From Glycomyces sp. TRM65418 (GTDB lineage: Bacteria > Actinomycetota > Actinomycetes > Mycobacteriales > Micromonosporaceae): 64,000 bases of DNA. The DNA is taken from assembly GCF_019710475.1 (NCBI RefSeq), contig NZ_JAJFAX010000008.1, positions 1 through 64,000 on the forward strand, in the 5' to 3' direction. Below, in pieces: positions 48,962 to 58,565 of the stretch. Positions within the stretch are counted from its first letter, which is position 1. Each line of letters opens with the position of its first letter. The translations under genes were made by a program, and so were the position numbers. The notes below the pieces were generated by a model. That model saw only the letters and a program-made list of their open reading frames with translations, was not told where the DNA came from and did no database searches.

Positions 48962-50806
48962 CTAGTCGACCTTGCGGACCGCGCCGTCGCTGGCCGGGGT
49001 GGCCATCGCGGCGTACGCCCGGAGCGCGCGGGAGACCACGCGGTCACGGTTCACCGGAGTGAACGGCTGCTCGCGCTTCTCCTGGGCCACGCGGCGTTCG
49101 GCCAGGACCGAGTCGTCGACCTTCAGCTCCAGCCTGCGGCCGGGGATGTCGATCTCGATGATGTCGCCGTTCTCGACCAGGCCGATCACGCCGCCGCCGG
49201 CGGCCTCGGGGCTGACGTGCCCGATCGAGAGGCCGGAGGTGCCGCCGGAGAAGCGGCCGTCGGTGATGAGCGCGCACTTGCGACCCAGTCCACGTCCTTT
49301 GAGGAACGAAGTCGGGTACAGCATCTCCTGCATGCCCGGGCCGCCCTTGGGGCCCTCGTAGCGGATGACGACGACGTCGCCTTCCTTCACGGACTTGTCG
49401 AGGATGCCCTGGACCGCGTCCTCTTGCGACTCGAAGACGTGGGCCGGACCGGTGAAGGTCCAGTTCTCCTCGGGCACGCCCGCGACCTTGACGACGCAGC
49501 CGTCGACGGCGAGGTTGCCGAACAGGACGGCCAGGCCGCCGTCCTTGGTGTAGGCGTGCTCGACCGAGCGGATGCAGCCGTCCTCGGCGTCGGTGTCCAG
49601 GCTGGCCCACCGGTTCGCGGTCGAGAACGCCTCGGTGGTGCGGACGTTGCCCGGCGCGGCGTGGTACAGCTCGATCGCCTCGGGGGACGGGCTCTCGGCG
49701 CGGATGTCCCACTTGCCGAGCCATTCGGCCATCGAGGCCGAGTGGACCGTGTGGACGGTGTCGTTGAGCAGGCCGCCGCGGTAGAGCTCGCCGAGGATGG
49801 CGGGGATGCCGCCGGCGCGGTGGACGTCCTCCATGTGGTACTTCGGCGAGTTGGGGGCGACCTTCGACAGGCACGGGACGCGGCGCGAGATCGCGTCGAT
49901 GTCGGCCACGTTGAAGTCCACCTCGGCCTCGCGGGCGGCGGCGAGCAGGTGCAGGATCGTGTTCGTGGAACCGCCCATGGCGACGTCGAGCGCCATGGCG
50001 TTCTCGAACGCCTCGCGGGTGGCGATGCTGCGCGGCAGGGCCGACTCGTCGTCGTGCTCGTAGTAGCGGCGCGCCAGGTCCATGACGACGCGGCCGGCTT
50101 CGGAGAAGAGGTCGCGGCGGGCGGCGTGGGTGGCGAGGGTCGAGCCGTTGCCCGGCAGCGAGAGGCCCATGGCCTCGGTGAGGCAGTTCATCGAGTTCGC
50201 GGTGAACATGCCCGAGCAGGAGCCGCAGGTGGGGCAGGCGGCCTCTTCCATCTTGAGCAGCTGGGCGTCGGAGACGTCGTCGTTCGCGGCGGCGATCATC
50301 GGGTCGATGAGGTCGAGCTTCTGCGTGACGATCCCGTCCTTGTCGACGGTCTTCCCCGCCTCCATGGGGCCGCCGGAGACGAAGACGACCGGGATGTTCA
50401 GGCGCAGGGCGGCCATGAGCATGCCGGGGGTGATCTTGTCGCAGTTGGAGATGCACACGAGCGCGTCGGCGCAGTGGGCGTTGACCATGTACTCGACGGA
50501 GTCGGCGATGATCTCGCGGCTGGGCAGGGAGTAGAGCATCCCGCCGTGGCCCATGGCGATGCCGTCGTCGACGGCGATGGTGTGGAACTCCTTGGAGACG
50601 CCCCCGGCCTCGGCGATGGCCTCGGCGACGATGTCGCCCATGTTCTTGAGGTGCACGTGCCCGGGCACGAACTGCGTGTAGGAGTTGGCGATGGCCACGA
50701 TCGGCTTGCCGAAATCGGAGTCGGTCATGCCGGTGGCGCGCCACAGCGCGCGTGCGCCGGCCATCTGGCGGCCATGAGTGGAAGTGCGTGAACGAAGCGC
50801 TGGCAT
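48962..50806 (-). CDS. ilvD: Dihydroxy-acid dehydratase IlvD
   Basis: 614 residues. It dehydrates the dihydroxy acids to the 2-keto acids of Val/Leu/Ile synthesis with an Fe-S cluster. Cysteine-containing motifs [12 protein letters not shown] and [19 protein letters not shown] (the family's two signature regions), [12 protein letters not shown], and the C-terminal [18 protein letters not shown] are intact. The N-terminal [20 protein letters not shown] is standard. It stands alone, separate from ilvBNC, with its own upstream region containing palindromes. Confidence 0.95.
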   Translation of the reverse strand: MPALRSRTSTHGRQMAGARALWRATGMTDSDFGKPIVAIANSYTQFVPGHVHLKNMGDIVAEAIAEAGGVSKEFHTIAVDDGIAMGHGGMLYSLPSREIIADSVEYMVNAHCADALVCISNCDKITPGMLMAALRLNIPVVFVSGGPMEAGKTVDKDGIVTQKLDLIDPMIAAANDDVSDAQLLKMEEAACPTCGSCSGMFTANSMNCLTEAMGLSLPGNGSTLATHAARRDLFSEAGRVVMDLARRYYEHDDESALPRSIATREAFENAMALDVAMGGSTNTILHLLAAAREAEVDFNVADIDAISRRVPCLSKVAPNSPKYHMEDVHRAGGIPAILGELYRGGLLNDTVHTVHSASMAEWLGKWDIRAESPSPEAIELYHAAPGNVRTTEAFSTANRWASLDTDAEDGCIRSVEHAYTKDGGLAVLFGNLAVDGCVVKVAGVPEENWTFTGPAHVFESQEDAVQGILDKSVKEGDVVVIRYEGPKGGPGMQEMLYPTSFLKGRGLGRKCALITDGRFSGGTSGLSIGHVSPEAAGGGVIGLVENGDIIEIDIPGRRLELKVDDSVLAERRVAQEKREQPFTPVNRDRVVSRALRAYAAMATPASDGAVRKVD

Positions 50807-50898
50807 GGATCAAGTCTGCCACGTCCCGTATACCGAGATGAACGGCCCGGAACTTAGGATGTCCTGGGTTTCAAGAGTGGTCGAAAGCCGTGAGTCGC

Positions 50899-50933
50899 GA
50901 TATTACCGAAATATCCCCCCTAAGGGACCCCTA
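50899..50933. promoter_or_regulatory. Palindromes upstream of ilvD
   Basis: GATATT-ACCGA-AATATC (50899-50915) is a perfect inverted repeat in an AT-rich pocket, and CTAAGGGACCCCTAG (50920-50934) is a near-palindrome just beside it. They lie about 100 bp upstream of the ilvD start and are candidates for a regulator site. The promoter itself is not clear. Confidence 0.4.
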
Positions 50934-50975
50934 GCGACAAGTCTACAGCCCAGGTACGACAATCCCGATACGTGA

Positions 50976-51497
50976 TTAAAACTCGCGAATCACGGTGCCG
51001 AAGACGGCCGCGGCCGGGCACGGACCGTGGCGGCGGGAGTCCTCGCCGGCCGGGTTGTCGCTCAGCAGGAAGTAATGACCGGGCGGCACCGGATCGCCGG
51101 AGCCGGGCATCGGTTCGCCCGGGCCTGCCGCGACCCGCTTGATCCACCACGGCGACGGCGCGTCGTCGCGCCCGGGAGCCGCCGAGGAGTCCGGGTCGCG
51201 GCTCGCGCGCTTCCCGGACGGGGCCGACCGGCGGCGCGCGCGCAGCACCGACGGGGCCCGATCGGCCTCGGCCCAGCCGAGTCCGGGGTCCGGGGCGGCG
51301 ACGACCACGACGTCGCCGACGGCGATCCGGCGCGTGCGCTTCGCGAGGACCTCATGGCCGTCGTGCAGCGCCGGCTCCATCGAGACGCCCTCGACCTTCA
51401 CGAGCAGCCACCGCCGCCGCAGCTGGCGCACCGACTCGGCCATGAGCGCGAACACGACGACCAGCAGCAGCGGGAAGAGCCAGTCAGAAGAGGTCAT
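50976..51497 (-). CDS. S26-family signal-peptidase-like protease
   Basis: 173 residues. One N-terminal membrane helix (about 6-22), catalytic Ser in VEGVSMEPALHDG and catalytic Lys in WWIKRVAAGPGE, with the box E-like end LLSDNPAGEDSRRHGP. A 40-residue charged insert (about 80-115) separates the boxes. Small S26 proteins of this kind include type I signal peptidases and SodX, which trims nickel superoxide dismutase; no sodN is nearby. It is the last gene of the heme operon, overlapping the preceding ORF by 14 bp. Confidence 0.82.
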   Translation of the reverse strand: MTSSDWLFPLLLVVVFALMAESVRQLRRRWLLVKVEGVSMEPALHDGHEVLAKRTRRIAVGDVVVVAAPDPGLGWAEADRAPSVLRARRRSAPSGKRASRDPDSSAAPGRDDAPSPWWIKRVAAGPGEPMPGSGDPVPPGHYFLLSDNPAGEDSRRHGPCPAAAVFGTVIREF

Positions 51498-51690
51498 CGA
51501 TCCCGCCTTCGCCGGGGTCCTCCCCGCCGCGCCTGCGGAAGCGCTCGAACGCCGTGAAGCTCGTCAGTCCCAGCGCCGCCATCACGACGAGGACCGCGTA
51601 CGCGAACGCCAGGACCACGAAGACGACGAACCCGACCTGGGCGATCAGCAGCAGGCCGTAGCCCGCCGCGGGCCCCGCATCGCCCGTCAC
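51484..51690 (-). CDS. Small membrane protein in the heme operon
   Basis: 68 residues from a GTG overlapping the hemQ stop (GTGA). One or two hydrophobic helices ([20 protein letters not shown] and [11 protein letters not shown]) are followed by a charged tail ending GEGGIDDLF. It overlaps hemQ by 4 bp and the S26 protease gene by 14 bp, so all three are coupled. No family recognised; a membrane partner of the protease or of heme synthesis is conceivable. Confidence 0.65.
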   Translation of the reverse strand: MTGDAGPAAGYGLLLIAQVGFVVFVVLAFAYAVLVVMAALGLTSFTAFERFRRRGGEDPGEGGIDDLF

Positions 51691-52403
51691 GGGAGGTCGT
51701 TGATGATGTCGGTGATGCTGCGGCGCTTGCCCGTGTAGAACGGGATCTCCTCGCGCACGTACAGCCGCGCCCGGGAGGCGCGCAGCTCGCGCATGAGGTC
51801 CACGATCCGGTGCAGCTCGTCGGCCTCGAAGGCGAGGATCCACTCGTAGTCGCCGAGGGCGAAGGACGCGACGGTGTTGGCGCGCACGTCCGGGTAGTCG
51901 CGGGCCATCTGGCCGTGCTCGCGCAGCAGGTCGCGGCGCTCTTCGTCGGGCAGCAGGTACCAGTCGTAGGACCGCACGAACGGGTACACGCACACGTAGC
52001 CCTTCGGGTCCTCGTCGGCCAGGAACGCCGGGATGTGGCTGCGGTTGAACTCGGCGGGCCGGTGCAGCGCCATGTTGGACCACACGGGAGCGAGGTGGCG
52101 GCCGAGCGCCGAGCGGCGGAAGTCGGCGTAGGCCTTCTGGAGCCGGTCGGAGGACTCGGCGTGCCACCAGACCATGAGGTCGGCGTCGGCGCGGAGGCCG
52201 GTGAGGTCGTAGGTGCCGCGCACGGTCACGCCGTGGTCGCCGCAGTGCTTCGCGAAGAACGCCTCGGTGTCGGCGGCGAGGTCCTGCCGGATCGAGGGCA
52301 TGTGCTCCTCGACGCGGAACACCGACCAGAGGGTGTAGCGGATGGTGTCGTTCAACTCCCGGATGCGCTGCGCGTTCGGGTTGTGCGACTGCTGCTCGGT
52401 CAC
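51687..52403 (-). CDS. hemQ: Coproheme decarboxylase HemQ (chlorite-dismutase fold)
   Basis: 238 residues. It oxidatively decarboxylates coproheme to heme b, the last step of the coproporphyrin-dependent pathway of actinobacteria and firmicutes. Characteristic sequences are [45 protein letters not shown] (with the catalytic Tyr region) and [17 protein letters not shown] with the proximal His. GTG start with AAGAAGGG seven bases upstream. Follows hemY by 13 bp. Confidence 0.93.
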   Translation of the reverse strand: MTEQQSHNPNAQRIRELNDTIRYTLWSVFRVEEHMPSIRQDLAADTEAFFAKHCGDHGVTVRGTYDLTGLRADADLMVWWHAESSDRLQKAYADFRRSALGRHLAPVWSNMALHRPAEFNRSHIPAFLADEDPKGYVCVYPFVRSYDWYLLPDEERRDLLREHGQMARDYPDVRANTVASFALGDYEWILAFEADELHRIVDLMRELRASRARLYVREEIPFYTGKRRSITDIINDLP

Positions 52404-52416
52404 GGTGCGGCCCTTC

Positions 52417-53826
52417 TTATCTCGAGTCTGGGGTGAGCTGTGCTGCGATGAGGTCGGCGGCATGCCGCCCCGAGGCGATGCAGGCGGCGATGCCGACCCC
52501 GTCCACGGCCGCGCCGGCGATCGCGATGCCGGGGTGCTCCGCCAGCGCTTCGCGGGCGGCGGCGACGCGGGCGCCGTGGCCGGGCGTGTACTGCGGGAGC
52601 GCACCGCCCCAGCGGTCGACGCGCTGCTCGACGGGTTCGGGCAGGCGCCGGCCGAGGTGTTCGCCGAGTTCGCGCAAAGCGGTCTTGGCGAGGGCGGCGT
52701 CGTCGTGCTGGAGCAGGGCCTCCTCGCCGAGGCGGCCCATGGAGACGCGCACGATCTGGCGGCGGCGTCCCAGGTGGGGCCATTTGTTGCTCGCGAAGGT
52801 GGCGGCCTTGACGGTCTTGCCTTCGGAGGCGGGGGTGAGGAATCCCGAGCGTTCGGGCAGGTCGAGCCGGTCGAACGCGAAGGAGGCCAAGGCGACCGAG
52901 GCGTAGGCGACGGCGCTGAGGGCGGCCGCGGCCTGGGGTTCGACGGCGCGGAGCAGCTGGGCCGCTGGCGAGGCGGGGACGGCGAGGATCACGGCGTCGG
53001 CGGTGAGCTTGATCGGATCGGGGACGGGTCCGGCGATGATCTCCCAGCCGTAGGGCGTCTGGCGCAGTTCGCGGACGGTCATGCCGAGGCGGATCTCGGC
53101 GCGCGCGCACGCGGAGGTGGCGGTGACGAGCCGGCTGAGGCCGCCGTCCACGGTGGCGAACACGGGTTTGCGGGGGCCCTCGGCGGGCCGCTTGACCTCG
53201 GCGACCGCGTCGGTCAGGCGCACGTGGCGTTCGAGGGCCGAGGCGAGCTGCGGCATCACGGCGCGCACGGAGAGCCGGTCGACGTCGCCGGCGTAGACGC
53301 CGCCGAGCATCGGGGCGACGAGCCGGTCGAGCACCTCCTCGCCGAGGCGCGAGCGTACGAGTTCGCCGACGGACATGTCAGCGCCGGGTTCGAGGATCGG
53401 CAGGCCGTTGTCGGGCCGTTCCTTGGCGTTCGCGACGGCGGTCACGTCGGCGGGGTCGCCGGGGATGCCCATCATGTGGCCGGCGGGGAAGTCGACGAGT
53501 TCGCCGCCGAGGCTCAGACCGGGTTTGGCGGCCGACGGGTAGACGAGGGCGTCGCCGAGGCCCACCTTGCGGGCGAGGTCGATCGCTTCGGGCCGCGCGG
53601 CCAGGAGCGACTCGGCGCCGGTCTCGACCGGCCGCCCGGCGAAGTCGACGGTGTGGATCTTGCCGCCCAGGCGCGGGGACTGCTCGGCGACGATGATCTC
53701 GGCGTCGGGGCCGAGGCGTTCGCGCAGGCGGTGTGCGGCGGCGAGACCGGTGATGCCGCCGCCGACGATGAGGACCCGGGTCCGGCCGGGCGTGCCCGTG
53801 AGGCGGGCCGGGGTCATCGGGCTCAT
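52417..53826 (-). CDS. hemY: Coproporphyrinogen III oxidase HemY (protoporphyrinogen-oxidase family)
   Basis: 469 residues. FAD-dependent enzyme with dinucleotide-binding [18 protein letters not shown], the [13 protein letters not shown] region ([11 protein letters not shown]), [31 protein letters not shown] and the C-terminal FAD loop [20 protein letters not shown]. In organisms with HemQ the enzyme oxidises coproporphyrinogen III rather than protoporphyrinogen IX. Its ATG overlaps the hemE stop (ATGA). Some databases call it hemG. Confidence 0.92.
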   Translation of the reverse strand: MSPMTPARLTGTPGRTRVLIVGGGITGLAAAHRLRERLGPDAEIIVAEQSPRLGGKIHTVDFAGRPVETGAESLLAARPEAIDLARKVGLGDALVYPSAAKPGLSLGGELVDFPAGHMMGIPGDPADVTAVANAKERPDNGLPILEPGADMSVGELVRSRLGEEVLDRLVAPMLGGVYAGDVDRLSVRAVMPQLASALERHVRLTDAVAEVKRPAEGPRKPVFATVDGGLSRLVTATSACARAEIRLGMTVRELRQTPYGWEIIAGPVPDPIKLTADAVILAVPASPAAQLLRAVEPQAAAALSAVAYASVALASFAFDRLDLPERSGFLTPASEGKTVKAATFASNKWPHLGRRRQIVRVSMGRLGEEALLQHDDAALAKTALRELGEHLGRRLPEPVEQRVDRWGGALPQYTPGHGARVAAAREALAEHPGIAIAGAAVDGVGIAACIASGRHAADLIAAQLTPDSR

Positions 53827-54866
53827 CGCGCGGTGACCTCGTGCACGCGGTCGACGACGAGCTTGAGCTTCCCGGGGTCGGAGTCGGGCAGGACGCCGTG
53901 GCCGAGGTTGAAGATGTGGCCCTTGGCGGCCTTGCCGGCTTCGATCACGGCGTCGGTCTCGGCCAGGAGCGGCGCCTCGTCGGCGAGGATCGCGGCCGGG
54001 TCGAGGTTGCCTTGGAGGACCTTGTCCGGCAGGCGCTTCGCGGCCTGGTCGAGCGGGATGCGGAAGTCGACGCCGCTGACCTCGGCGCCGGTCTCGGTCA
54101 TCGCTTCGAGCAGGTGGCCGGTGCCGACGCCGAAGTGGATGCGCGGCACCGATTCGGCGACGCCCGCGAGCGCGGCGGTCGAGTGCGGGAGCGCGAAGCG
54201 GCGGTAGTCGGCCTCGGAGAGGGCCCCGGCCCAGGAGTCGAAGAGCTGCACGGCCTTGGCGCCGGCCTCGACCTGGATGCGCAGGAACTCGCCGCAGATC
54301 GCGGCGAGGCGGGAGGCGATGCCGTGCCAGACCTCGGGCTGCGACCGCATGAGGGCCTTGGTCTTCGCGTGGTCGCGGCTGGGACCGCCCTCGATGAGAT
54401 ATGACGCGAGGGTGAACGGGGCCCCGGCGAAGCCGATGAGCGGGGTGTCGCCGAGTTCCTTGGCGAGCAGGCCGATGGCCTCGGTGATGTAGGGGACGTC
54501 GCAGGGGTCGAGGTTGCGCAGGCGCTTGACGTCGGCCTCGGTGCGGAACGGCTCGGCGACGACGGGGCCGGTGCCGGGGACGATCTCGATGTCCACGCCG
54601 ATGGCGGCGATGGGCACGACGATGTCGGAGAAGAAGACGGCGGCGTCCACGCCGTAGCGGCGCACGGGCTGCATGGTGATCTCGCAGACCATCTCCGGCG
54701 TGCGGCAGGCCTCGAGCATCGAGGTGCCCGCGCGGGCCTCCTTGTACTCGGGGAGGGAGCGTCCGGCCTGGCGCATGAACCAGACGGGAGTTCGGCTTGG
54801 CTCCTCGCCGCGGCAGGCCGCTAGGAACGGGGAGACGGAAGGAACGGCTGCTGCTGCGTTGGACAC
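53823..54866 (-). CDS. hemE: Uroporphyrinogen decarboxylase HemE
   Basis: 347 residues. It decarboxylates the four acetate arms of uroporphyrinogen III to coproporphyrinogen III. Signatures PVWFMRQAGRSLPEYKEAR and GFAGAPFTLASYLIEGG are present, as is the C-terminal HIFNLGHGVLPDSDP. GTG start without an obvious ribosome site. First gene of the operon hemE-hemY-hemQ-orf-S26 protease. The ferrochelatase gene is not in the window. Confidence 0.95.
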   Translation of the reverse strand: MSNAAAAVPSVSPFLAACRGEEPSRTPVWFMRQAGRSLPEYKEARAGTSMLEACRTPEMVCEITMQPVRRYGVDAAVFFSDIVVPIAAIGVDIEIVPGTGPVVAEPFRTEADVKRLRNLDPCDVPYITEAIGLLAKELGDTPLIGFAGAPFTLASYLIEGGPSRDHAKTKALMRSQPEVWHGIASRLAAICGEFLRIQVEAGAKAVQLFDSWAGALSEADYRRFALPHSTAALAGVAESVPRIHFGVGTGHLLEAMTETGAEVSGVDFRIPLDQAAKRLPDKVLQGNLDPAAILADEAPLLAETDAVIEAGKAAKGHIFNLGHGVLPDSDPGKLKLVVDRVHEVTAR

Positions 54867-54909
54867 GAATCCATCTTTTCACGCCTTCATCACGGTCGTC
54901 CGCAGCGGC

Positions 54910-54968
54910 GAGTGCGATGTGGCCCGCACTCCCGCCGCGGCGCCGGGAGTGCGATGTGCCCCGCACTC
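54910..54968. repeat. Two 22-bp hairpin repeats between hemE and ribonuclease D
   Basis: 54910-54931 and 54947-54968 differ at one base; each is itself a hairpin (GAGTGCG/CGCACTC). The pair also forms a larger inverted repeat through its outer arms. They sit in the 247-bp divergent spacer, 45-100 bp upstream of hemE, and may bind a regulator or form RNA structure in the hemE leader. Confidence 0.6.
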
Positions 54969-55101
54969 GCGTTCGGGCTGTGGCGGGCCGCTCGGGATCG
55001 GTACGTCCATCATGGAGACCAAATAGGGCGATTACGCCACTATCGGGTGGATATCGGTCTCGGGCTCGGCGGGGCAGTGGCGCACCCCGGTTACCTGGCC
55101 G

Positions 55102-55107
55102 TACGGT
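55102..55107 (+). promoter_or_regulatory. -10 element of a leaderless ribonuclease D transcript
   Basis: TACGGT followed by six bases and the GTG at 55114. The same -10 sequence and spacing occur before the ABC exporter (21811) and the lysozyme-like gene (60880). Confidence 0.5.
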
Positions 55108-55113
55108 GAACGG

Positions 55114-56328
55114 GTGACCGATCCCCAGCCCGAGGCCGAAGCCGAACTCCTCACCGAGCCGCGTGAAGGCATGCCGCCGCTCATCCAGACCTCCGCCGAA
55201 CTGGCCGAGGTCGCCGCTCGACTCGAGGCCGGGACCGGTCCCATCGCCATCGACACCGAGCGCGCCTCCGGCTTCCGCTACTCGGGCCGGGCGTACCTCA
55301 TCCAGCTGCGCCGAGAGGGCGCCGGCTCGATCCTGGTCGACCCGATCCCGATCGAGGACCTCGAACCGCTGCGCCGCGCGCTGACGGGCCCGGAGTGGAT
55401 CCTGCACGCCGCGAGCCAGGACCTGCCGTGCCTGGAGGAGCTGGAGCTGCGGCCGGCGAAGCTGTTCGACACGGAGCTGGCGGCGCGGCTGTGCGACTTC
55501 GAGAAGGTCGGGCTCGCCTCGATCACCGAGCAGCTCCTGGGCTACCGGCTGGAGAAGCAGCATTCGGCGGCCGACTGGTCCTCACGGCCGCTCCCCCACG
55601 ATTGGCTGGTGTACGCGGCCCTGGACGTGGAACTGCTCATCGAACTGCGCGACAAGCTCGCCGCGGAACTCGCGAAGCAGGGCAAGTCCGCGTGGGCGGA
55701 GGCCGAGTTCGAGCACGTGCGCCTCGCGGGCCCGCCGAAGCCGCGCAGGGAACCGTGGCGGCGCACCAGCGGCATCCACAAGGTCCGCGGCGCCAAGGCC
55801 CTCGGCCGGGTGCGCGCGGTGTGGGAGGCCCGGGACGACCTGGCCCGCAAGCTCGACCGAGCCCCGGGCAAAGTGCTGCCGGACGCGGCGATCGTGGAGG
55901 CCGCGACCGCTGATCCGACCGACTTCGCCGAGCTGATGAGCCTGCCGGGCTTCAGGCGGCGCGGCGGCCGCACGAACGCGCGGCTGTGGCTCGCGGCGCT
56001 GGCCGAGGCGCGCACGGTGCCCGCCGACGAACTGCCGTCGACCACGCCGCCGCAGGACGGGCCGCCCGCGACGCACCGCTGGGCCGACCGCGACCCGGTG
56101 GCGGCCGAGCGGCTCGCCGCCGCTCGCGCGGCGGTCACCGAGGTGGCCGAGAAGCATCGTCTGCCGGCGGAGAACCTGATCGCCCCAGCGCTGGTGCGCG
56201 GCCTGGCGTGGGAGCCGCCGAAGCGGGTGACCGAGGAGCACGTGCGCAGGGTCCTGGCCGAGAACGGCGCGAGGGAATGGCAGATCGAGCTCCTGGCGGA
56301 AGGCCTCACCGAGGCCCTCAAGGGCTGA
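55114..56328 (+). CDS. rnd: Ribonuclease D-like 3'-5' exonuclease with HRDC domains
   Basis: 404 residues. DEDD-family exonuclease domain (about 25-200) with the acidic residues in IAIDTERASGFRYSG, HAASQDLPCLEEL and YAALDVELL (YxxxD type). An HRDC domain follows at about 215-300, and a second HRDC-like helical region near the C-terminus. Ribonuclease D trims the 3' ends of tRNA and other stable RNAs. The linkage to hemE and fadAB is conserved in actinobacteria. Ended by a 12-bp hairpin. Confidence 0.9.
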   Translation: MTDPQPEAEAELLTEPREGMPPLIQTSAELAEVAARLEAGTGPIAIDTERASGFRYSGRAYLIQLRREGAGSILVDPIPIEDLEPLRRALTGPEWILHAASQDLPCLEELELRPAKLFDTELAARLCDFEKVGLASITEQLLGYRLEKQHSAADWSSRPLPHDWLVYAALDVELLIELRDKLAAELAKQGKSAWAEAEFEHVRLAGPPKPRREPWRRTSGIHKVRGAKALGRVRAVWEARDDLARKLDRAPGKVLPDAAIVEAATADPTDFAELMSLPGFRRRGGRTNARLWLAALAEARTVPADELPSTTPPQDGPPATHRWADRDPVAAERLAAARAAVTEVAEKHRLPAENLIAPALVRGLAWEPPKRVTEEHVRRVLAENGAREWQIELLAEGLTEALKG

Positions 56329-56338
56329 GGGAACGCGA

Positions 56339-56368
56339 AAGGGCAACGGCCGTCATGCCGTTGCCCTT
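56339..56368 (+). terminator. Hairpin after ribonuclease D
   Basis: 56339-56350 pairs perfectly with 56357-56368 around CGTCAT. Located between convergent genes, so it may act in both directions. Confidence 0.7.
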
Positions 56369-56390
56369 GTGGTTCGCCGGCGGGGCCCGG

Positions 56391-56810
56391 TCAGTACTCC
56401 CAGGGGTTGATCAGGGTGATACCGAGCCCATCGAAGTCCTTGATGTTCCGGGTGGCGAGGACGGCTTGGCGCGAAACGCAGATGGCCGCGATCTGCGCAT
56501 CCTGGGACGCAATCGGGCGCCCGCTCATCCTTCGTTCCGCCCGAAGCGAGGCATAGGGGCCCGTTGAAGCGAAATCGAAGCTCTCGATCTTGCCGGTGAA
56601 GACGCGTGAGATGAGACGGTCGATCGTCTGTTCAAGCGCCACGCGCCTGCCGCCTTGCGGTAGGAGCGCGGCGCCAAAGCGAAGCTCGGCGACGGTGACT
56701 GTCGTGACCGCCACTTGATCCGAATCCACCGAGTCGAACCATTCCCTCACCCGTTCGTCAGGGCGGGATCGGAGGTATTCCGAGACGACGTTGGTATCGA
56801 GGATGATCAT
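56391..56810 (-). CDS. PIN-domain toxin (FitB/VapC-like)
   Basis: 139 residues. PIN residues are visible in MIILDTNVVSEYLRSRP, TVTVAELRFGAALLP and ASQDAQIAAICVS with TRNIKDFDGLG near the C-terminus, the FitB pattern. Expected to be an RNase inhibited by the neighbouring antitoxin, whose stop it overlaps (ATGA). Confidence 0.88.
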   Translation of the reverse strand: MIILDTNVVSEYLRSRPDERVREWFDSVDSDQVAVTTVTVAELRFGAALLPQGGRRVALEQTIDRLISRVFTGKIESFDFASTGPYASLRAERRMSGRPIASQDAQIAAICVSRQAVLATRNIKDFDGLGITLINPWEY

Positions 56811-57073
56811 TCGGAGAAGTCCACCGTCCGCTCAGGCATCTCGGATCGCGGAGGAATCTCCAATTCATCGAAGCCGCCGGTGTCCTTCAGGACCGCACGG
56901 AACGCCGCCCCCAGCGAGTTGTCGGCGGACTCGTCGGCCTGCTTGATCTCGAGGATCATCGCTCGCAGCTCCGCCTGCATGGAGCGCTCGTGCTGGGCGG
57001 CTCGGACCTTGAGCCACTTGTAGGTGTCCGGATCGAGGCCCCTGAGGTAGACCGCCCGGGTCGCTTCAGTCAT
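56807..57073 (-). CDS. FitA-like ribbon-helix-helix antitoxin
   Basis: 88 residues. YLRGLDPDTYKWLKVRAAQ, then HERSMQAELRAMIL, is the FitA-type DNA-binding half; the acidic C-terminal tail (EIPPRSEMPERTVDFSE) would hold the toxin. AGGAGG lies eight bases before the ATG. The upstream GATATC pair is the likely operator. Confidence 0.86.
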   Translation of the reverse strand: MTEATRAVYLRGLDPDTYKWLKVRAAQHERSMQAELRAMILEIKQADESADNSLGAAFRAVLKDTGGFDELEIPPRSEMPERTVDFSE

Positions 57074-57090
57074 CGTTGTCGCCTCCTGAC

Positions 57091-57106
57091 GATATCGATG
57101 ATATCA
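57091..57106 (-). promoter_or_regulatory. GATATC operator pair of the FitAB-like locus
   Basis: GATATC occurs at 57091-57096 and 57100-57105, nine bases apart, just upstream of the antitoxin ribosome site. The right copy is part of ATGATATCA, identical to both sites upstream of the VapB at 27419. Confidence 0.6.
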
Positions 57107-57309
57107 ACGAATGCGCGGAAGCGACACGCCTTCGGCGAGAAACGGATTTCCGGACCTGACGCCGCCGAGCGGGAAACAGCGCCCGCCCGGCCTACGCCGC
57201 AGCGACTGGCGGCAGCTCGCTCGCCGCGTCGCCGCCGACCTGATCTGAAGTCCGGGACCTGCATTGACGCCGCGCTCACCGGCCGGTTCCCTCTAGGCTG
57301 GGTGGGGCC
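57107..57309 (+). other. Intergenic stretch between fitA and fadA
   Basis: About 200 bp with no supported gene. I see no repeat, hairpin of note or RNA gene. The functional parts of the 301-bp spacer are at its two ends (operators of the antitoxin and of fadA). Confidence 0.5.
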
Positions 57310-57338
57310 GTGACTTCGATCTTACTAGCGAGTAACAT
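57310..57338 (+). promoter_or_regulatory. fadAB promoter with overlapping palindromic operator
   Basis: GTGACT (57310-57315), a 17-bp spacer and TAACAT (57333-57338). The perfect inverted repeat TTACT-AGCG-AGTAA (57322-57335) covers the spacer and the first bases of the -10, a typical repressor position. A very similar site with the same geometry lies at 60802-60815. Confidence 0.6.
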
Positions 57339-57374
57339 CGTCTGTGACGTTGCATACCCAAAGGAGGGGCTGGC

Positions 57375-58565
57375 GTGAACGACACCATCCGCGATGTCGT
57401 CTTCGTCGACGGGGTACGAACCCCGTTCGGCAAGGCGGGGAAACTCTTCGAAGAGACCCGCGCCGACGACATGATCATCCGCTGCATCAGGTCGCTGTTG
57501 CGCCGCAACCCGGCGCTGCCGCCTGAACGCGTCGACGAGGTGGCCCTCGCGGCCACGACGCAGATCGGCGACCAGGGCCTCACCCTCGGCCGCACCGCCG
57601 CGATCCTGGCCGGGTTGCCCCGGTCGGTCCCGGGCTACTCGATCGACCGCATGTGCGCGGGCGCGATGACCGCGGTCACCAGCGTGTCCGCCGCGATCGC
57701 CGCCCGGCAGTACGACGTCGCCATCGCCGGGGGCGTCGAGTCGATGTCGAACCACCCCATGGGCGAGGGCGTCGACCCCAACCCGCGCATCGTCGCCGAG
57801 CGGCTGGTCGACCCCGAGGCGCTCCAGATGGGCAACACCGCCGAGAACCTGCACGACCTGTTCCCGACGATCACCAAAGAGCGCGCCGACGCCTACGCCG
57901 TGGGCACCCAGCAGCGCTACGCCGCCGCGATCGAGCGGCTCAGCGCCGACATCACCTCGATGGCCGCGCGCTCGACCGACGAGGGCTGGACCGTCGCCAC
58001 GGCCGACGAGCTGCCGCGGCCCGGGACCACGCTCGAAGGGCTGGCCTCGCTGCGGACCCCGTTCCGCCCGCACGGGCGCGTCACCGCCGGCACCGCGGCG
58101 CCGCTGACCGACGGCGCCACCGCGTGCCTGGTCGCCGACGCCGAGACCGCCGCCGAACTGGGCCTGCCCGTCGCCATGAAGATGGTCGGCTTCGCCTTCG
58201 CGGGCGTCGACCCCGAGACGATGGGCGTGGGGCCGATCCCCGCCACCGAGAAGGCGCTCTCGCGCGCCGGACTGTCCATCGAGGACATCGGCCTGATCGA
58301 GATCAACGAGGCCTTCGCCGTCCAGGTGCTGGCGTTCCTCGACCACTTCAAGATCGCCGACGACGACCCGCGCGTGAACCCGTGGGGCGGCGCGATCGCC
58401 ATGGGCCACCCGCTGGCCTCCTCGGGCGTCCGCCTCATGACGCAGCTCGCCCGCGAGTTCGCCGCGCACCCCGAGGTGCGCTACGGCATCACCACCATGT
58501 GCGTCGGCCTCGGCCAGGGCGGCACGGTCATCTGGGAGAACCCGAACTTCAAGGGGGCGAACTAA
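57375..58565 (+). CDS. fadA: Acetyl-CoA acyltransferase (3-ketoacyl-CoA thiolase) FadA
   Basis: 396 residues. Thiolase fold with the acylated Cys in YSIDRMCAGAMTAV, His in WGGAIAMGHPLASSG and second Cys in TTMCVGLGQGG. It removes acetyl-CoA in the last step of beta-oxidation. GTG start with AGGAGGGG upstream. Its TAA overlaps the fadB ATG (TAATG), so the two subunits of the trifunctional-type complex are coupled. Confidence 0.93.
   Translation: MNDTIRDVVFVDGVRTPFGKAGKLFEETRADDMIIRCIRSLLRRNPALPPERVDEVALAATTQIGDQGLTLGRTAAILAGLPRSVPGYSIDRMCAGAMTAVTSVSAAIAARQYDVAIAGGVESMSNHPMGEGVDPNPRIVAERLVDPEALQMGNTAENLHDLFPTITKERADAYAVGTQQRYAAAIERLSADITSMAARSTDEGWTVATADELPRPGTTLEGLASLRTPFRPHGRVTAGTAAPLTDGATACLVADAETAAELGLPVAMKMVGFAFAGVDPETMGVGPIPATEKALSRAGLSIEDIGLIEINEAFAVQVLAFLDHFKIADDDPRVNPWGGAIAMGHPLASSGVRLMTQLAREFAAHPEVRYGITTMCVGLGQGGTVIWENPNFKGAN

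Noticed and set aside
50807-50975. A second branched-chain attenuator in front of ilvD
   Set aside because: No short ORF with a run of Leu/Val/Ile codons and no U-tract terminator are present; only palindromes.
50976-51497. Calling the S26 protease SodX (nickel SOD maturation protease)
   Set aside because: The size and boxes fit loosely, but no sodN is adjacent and a charged insert separates the catalytic boxes; left as an S26-family protease.
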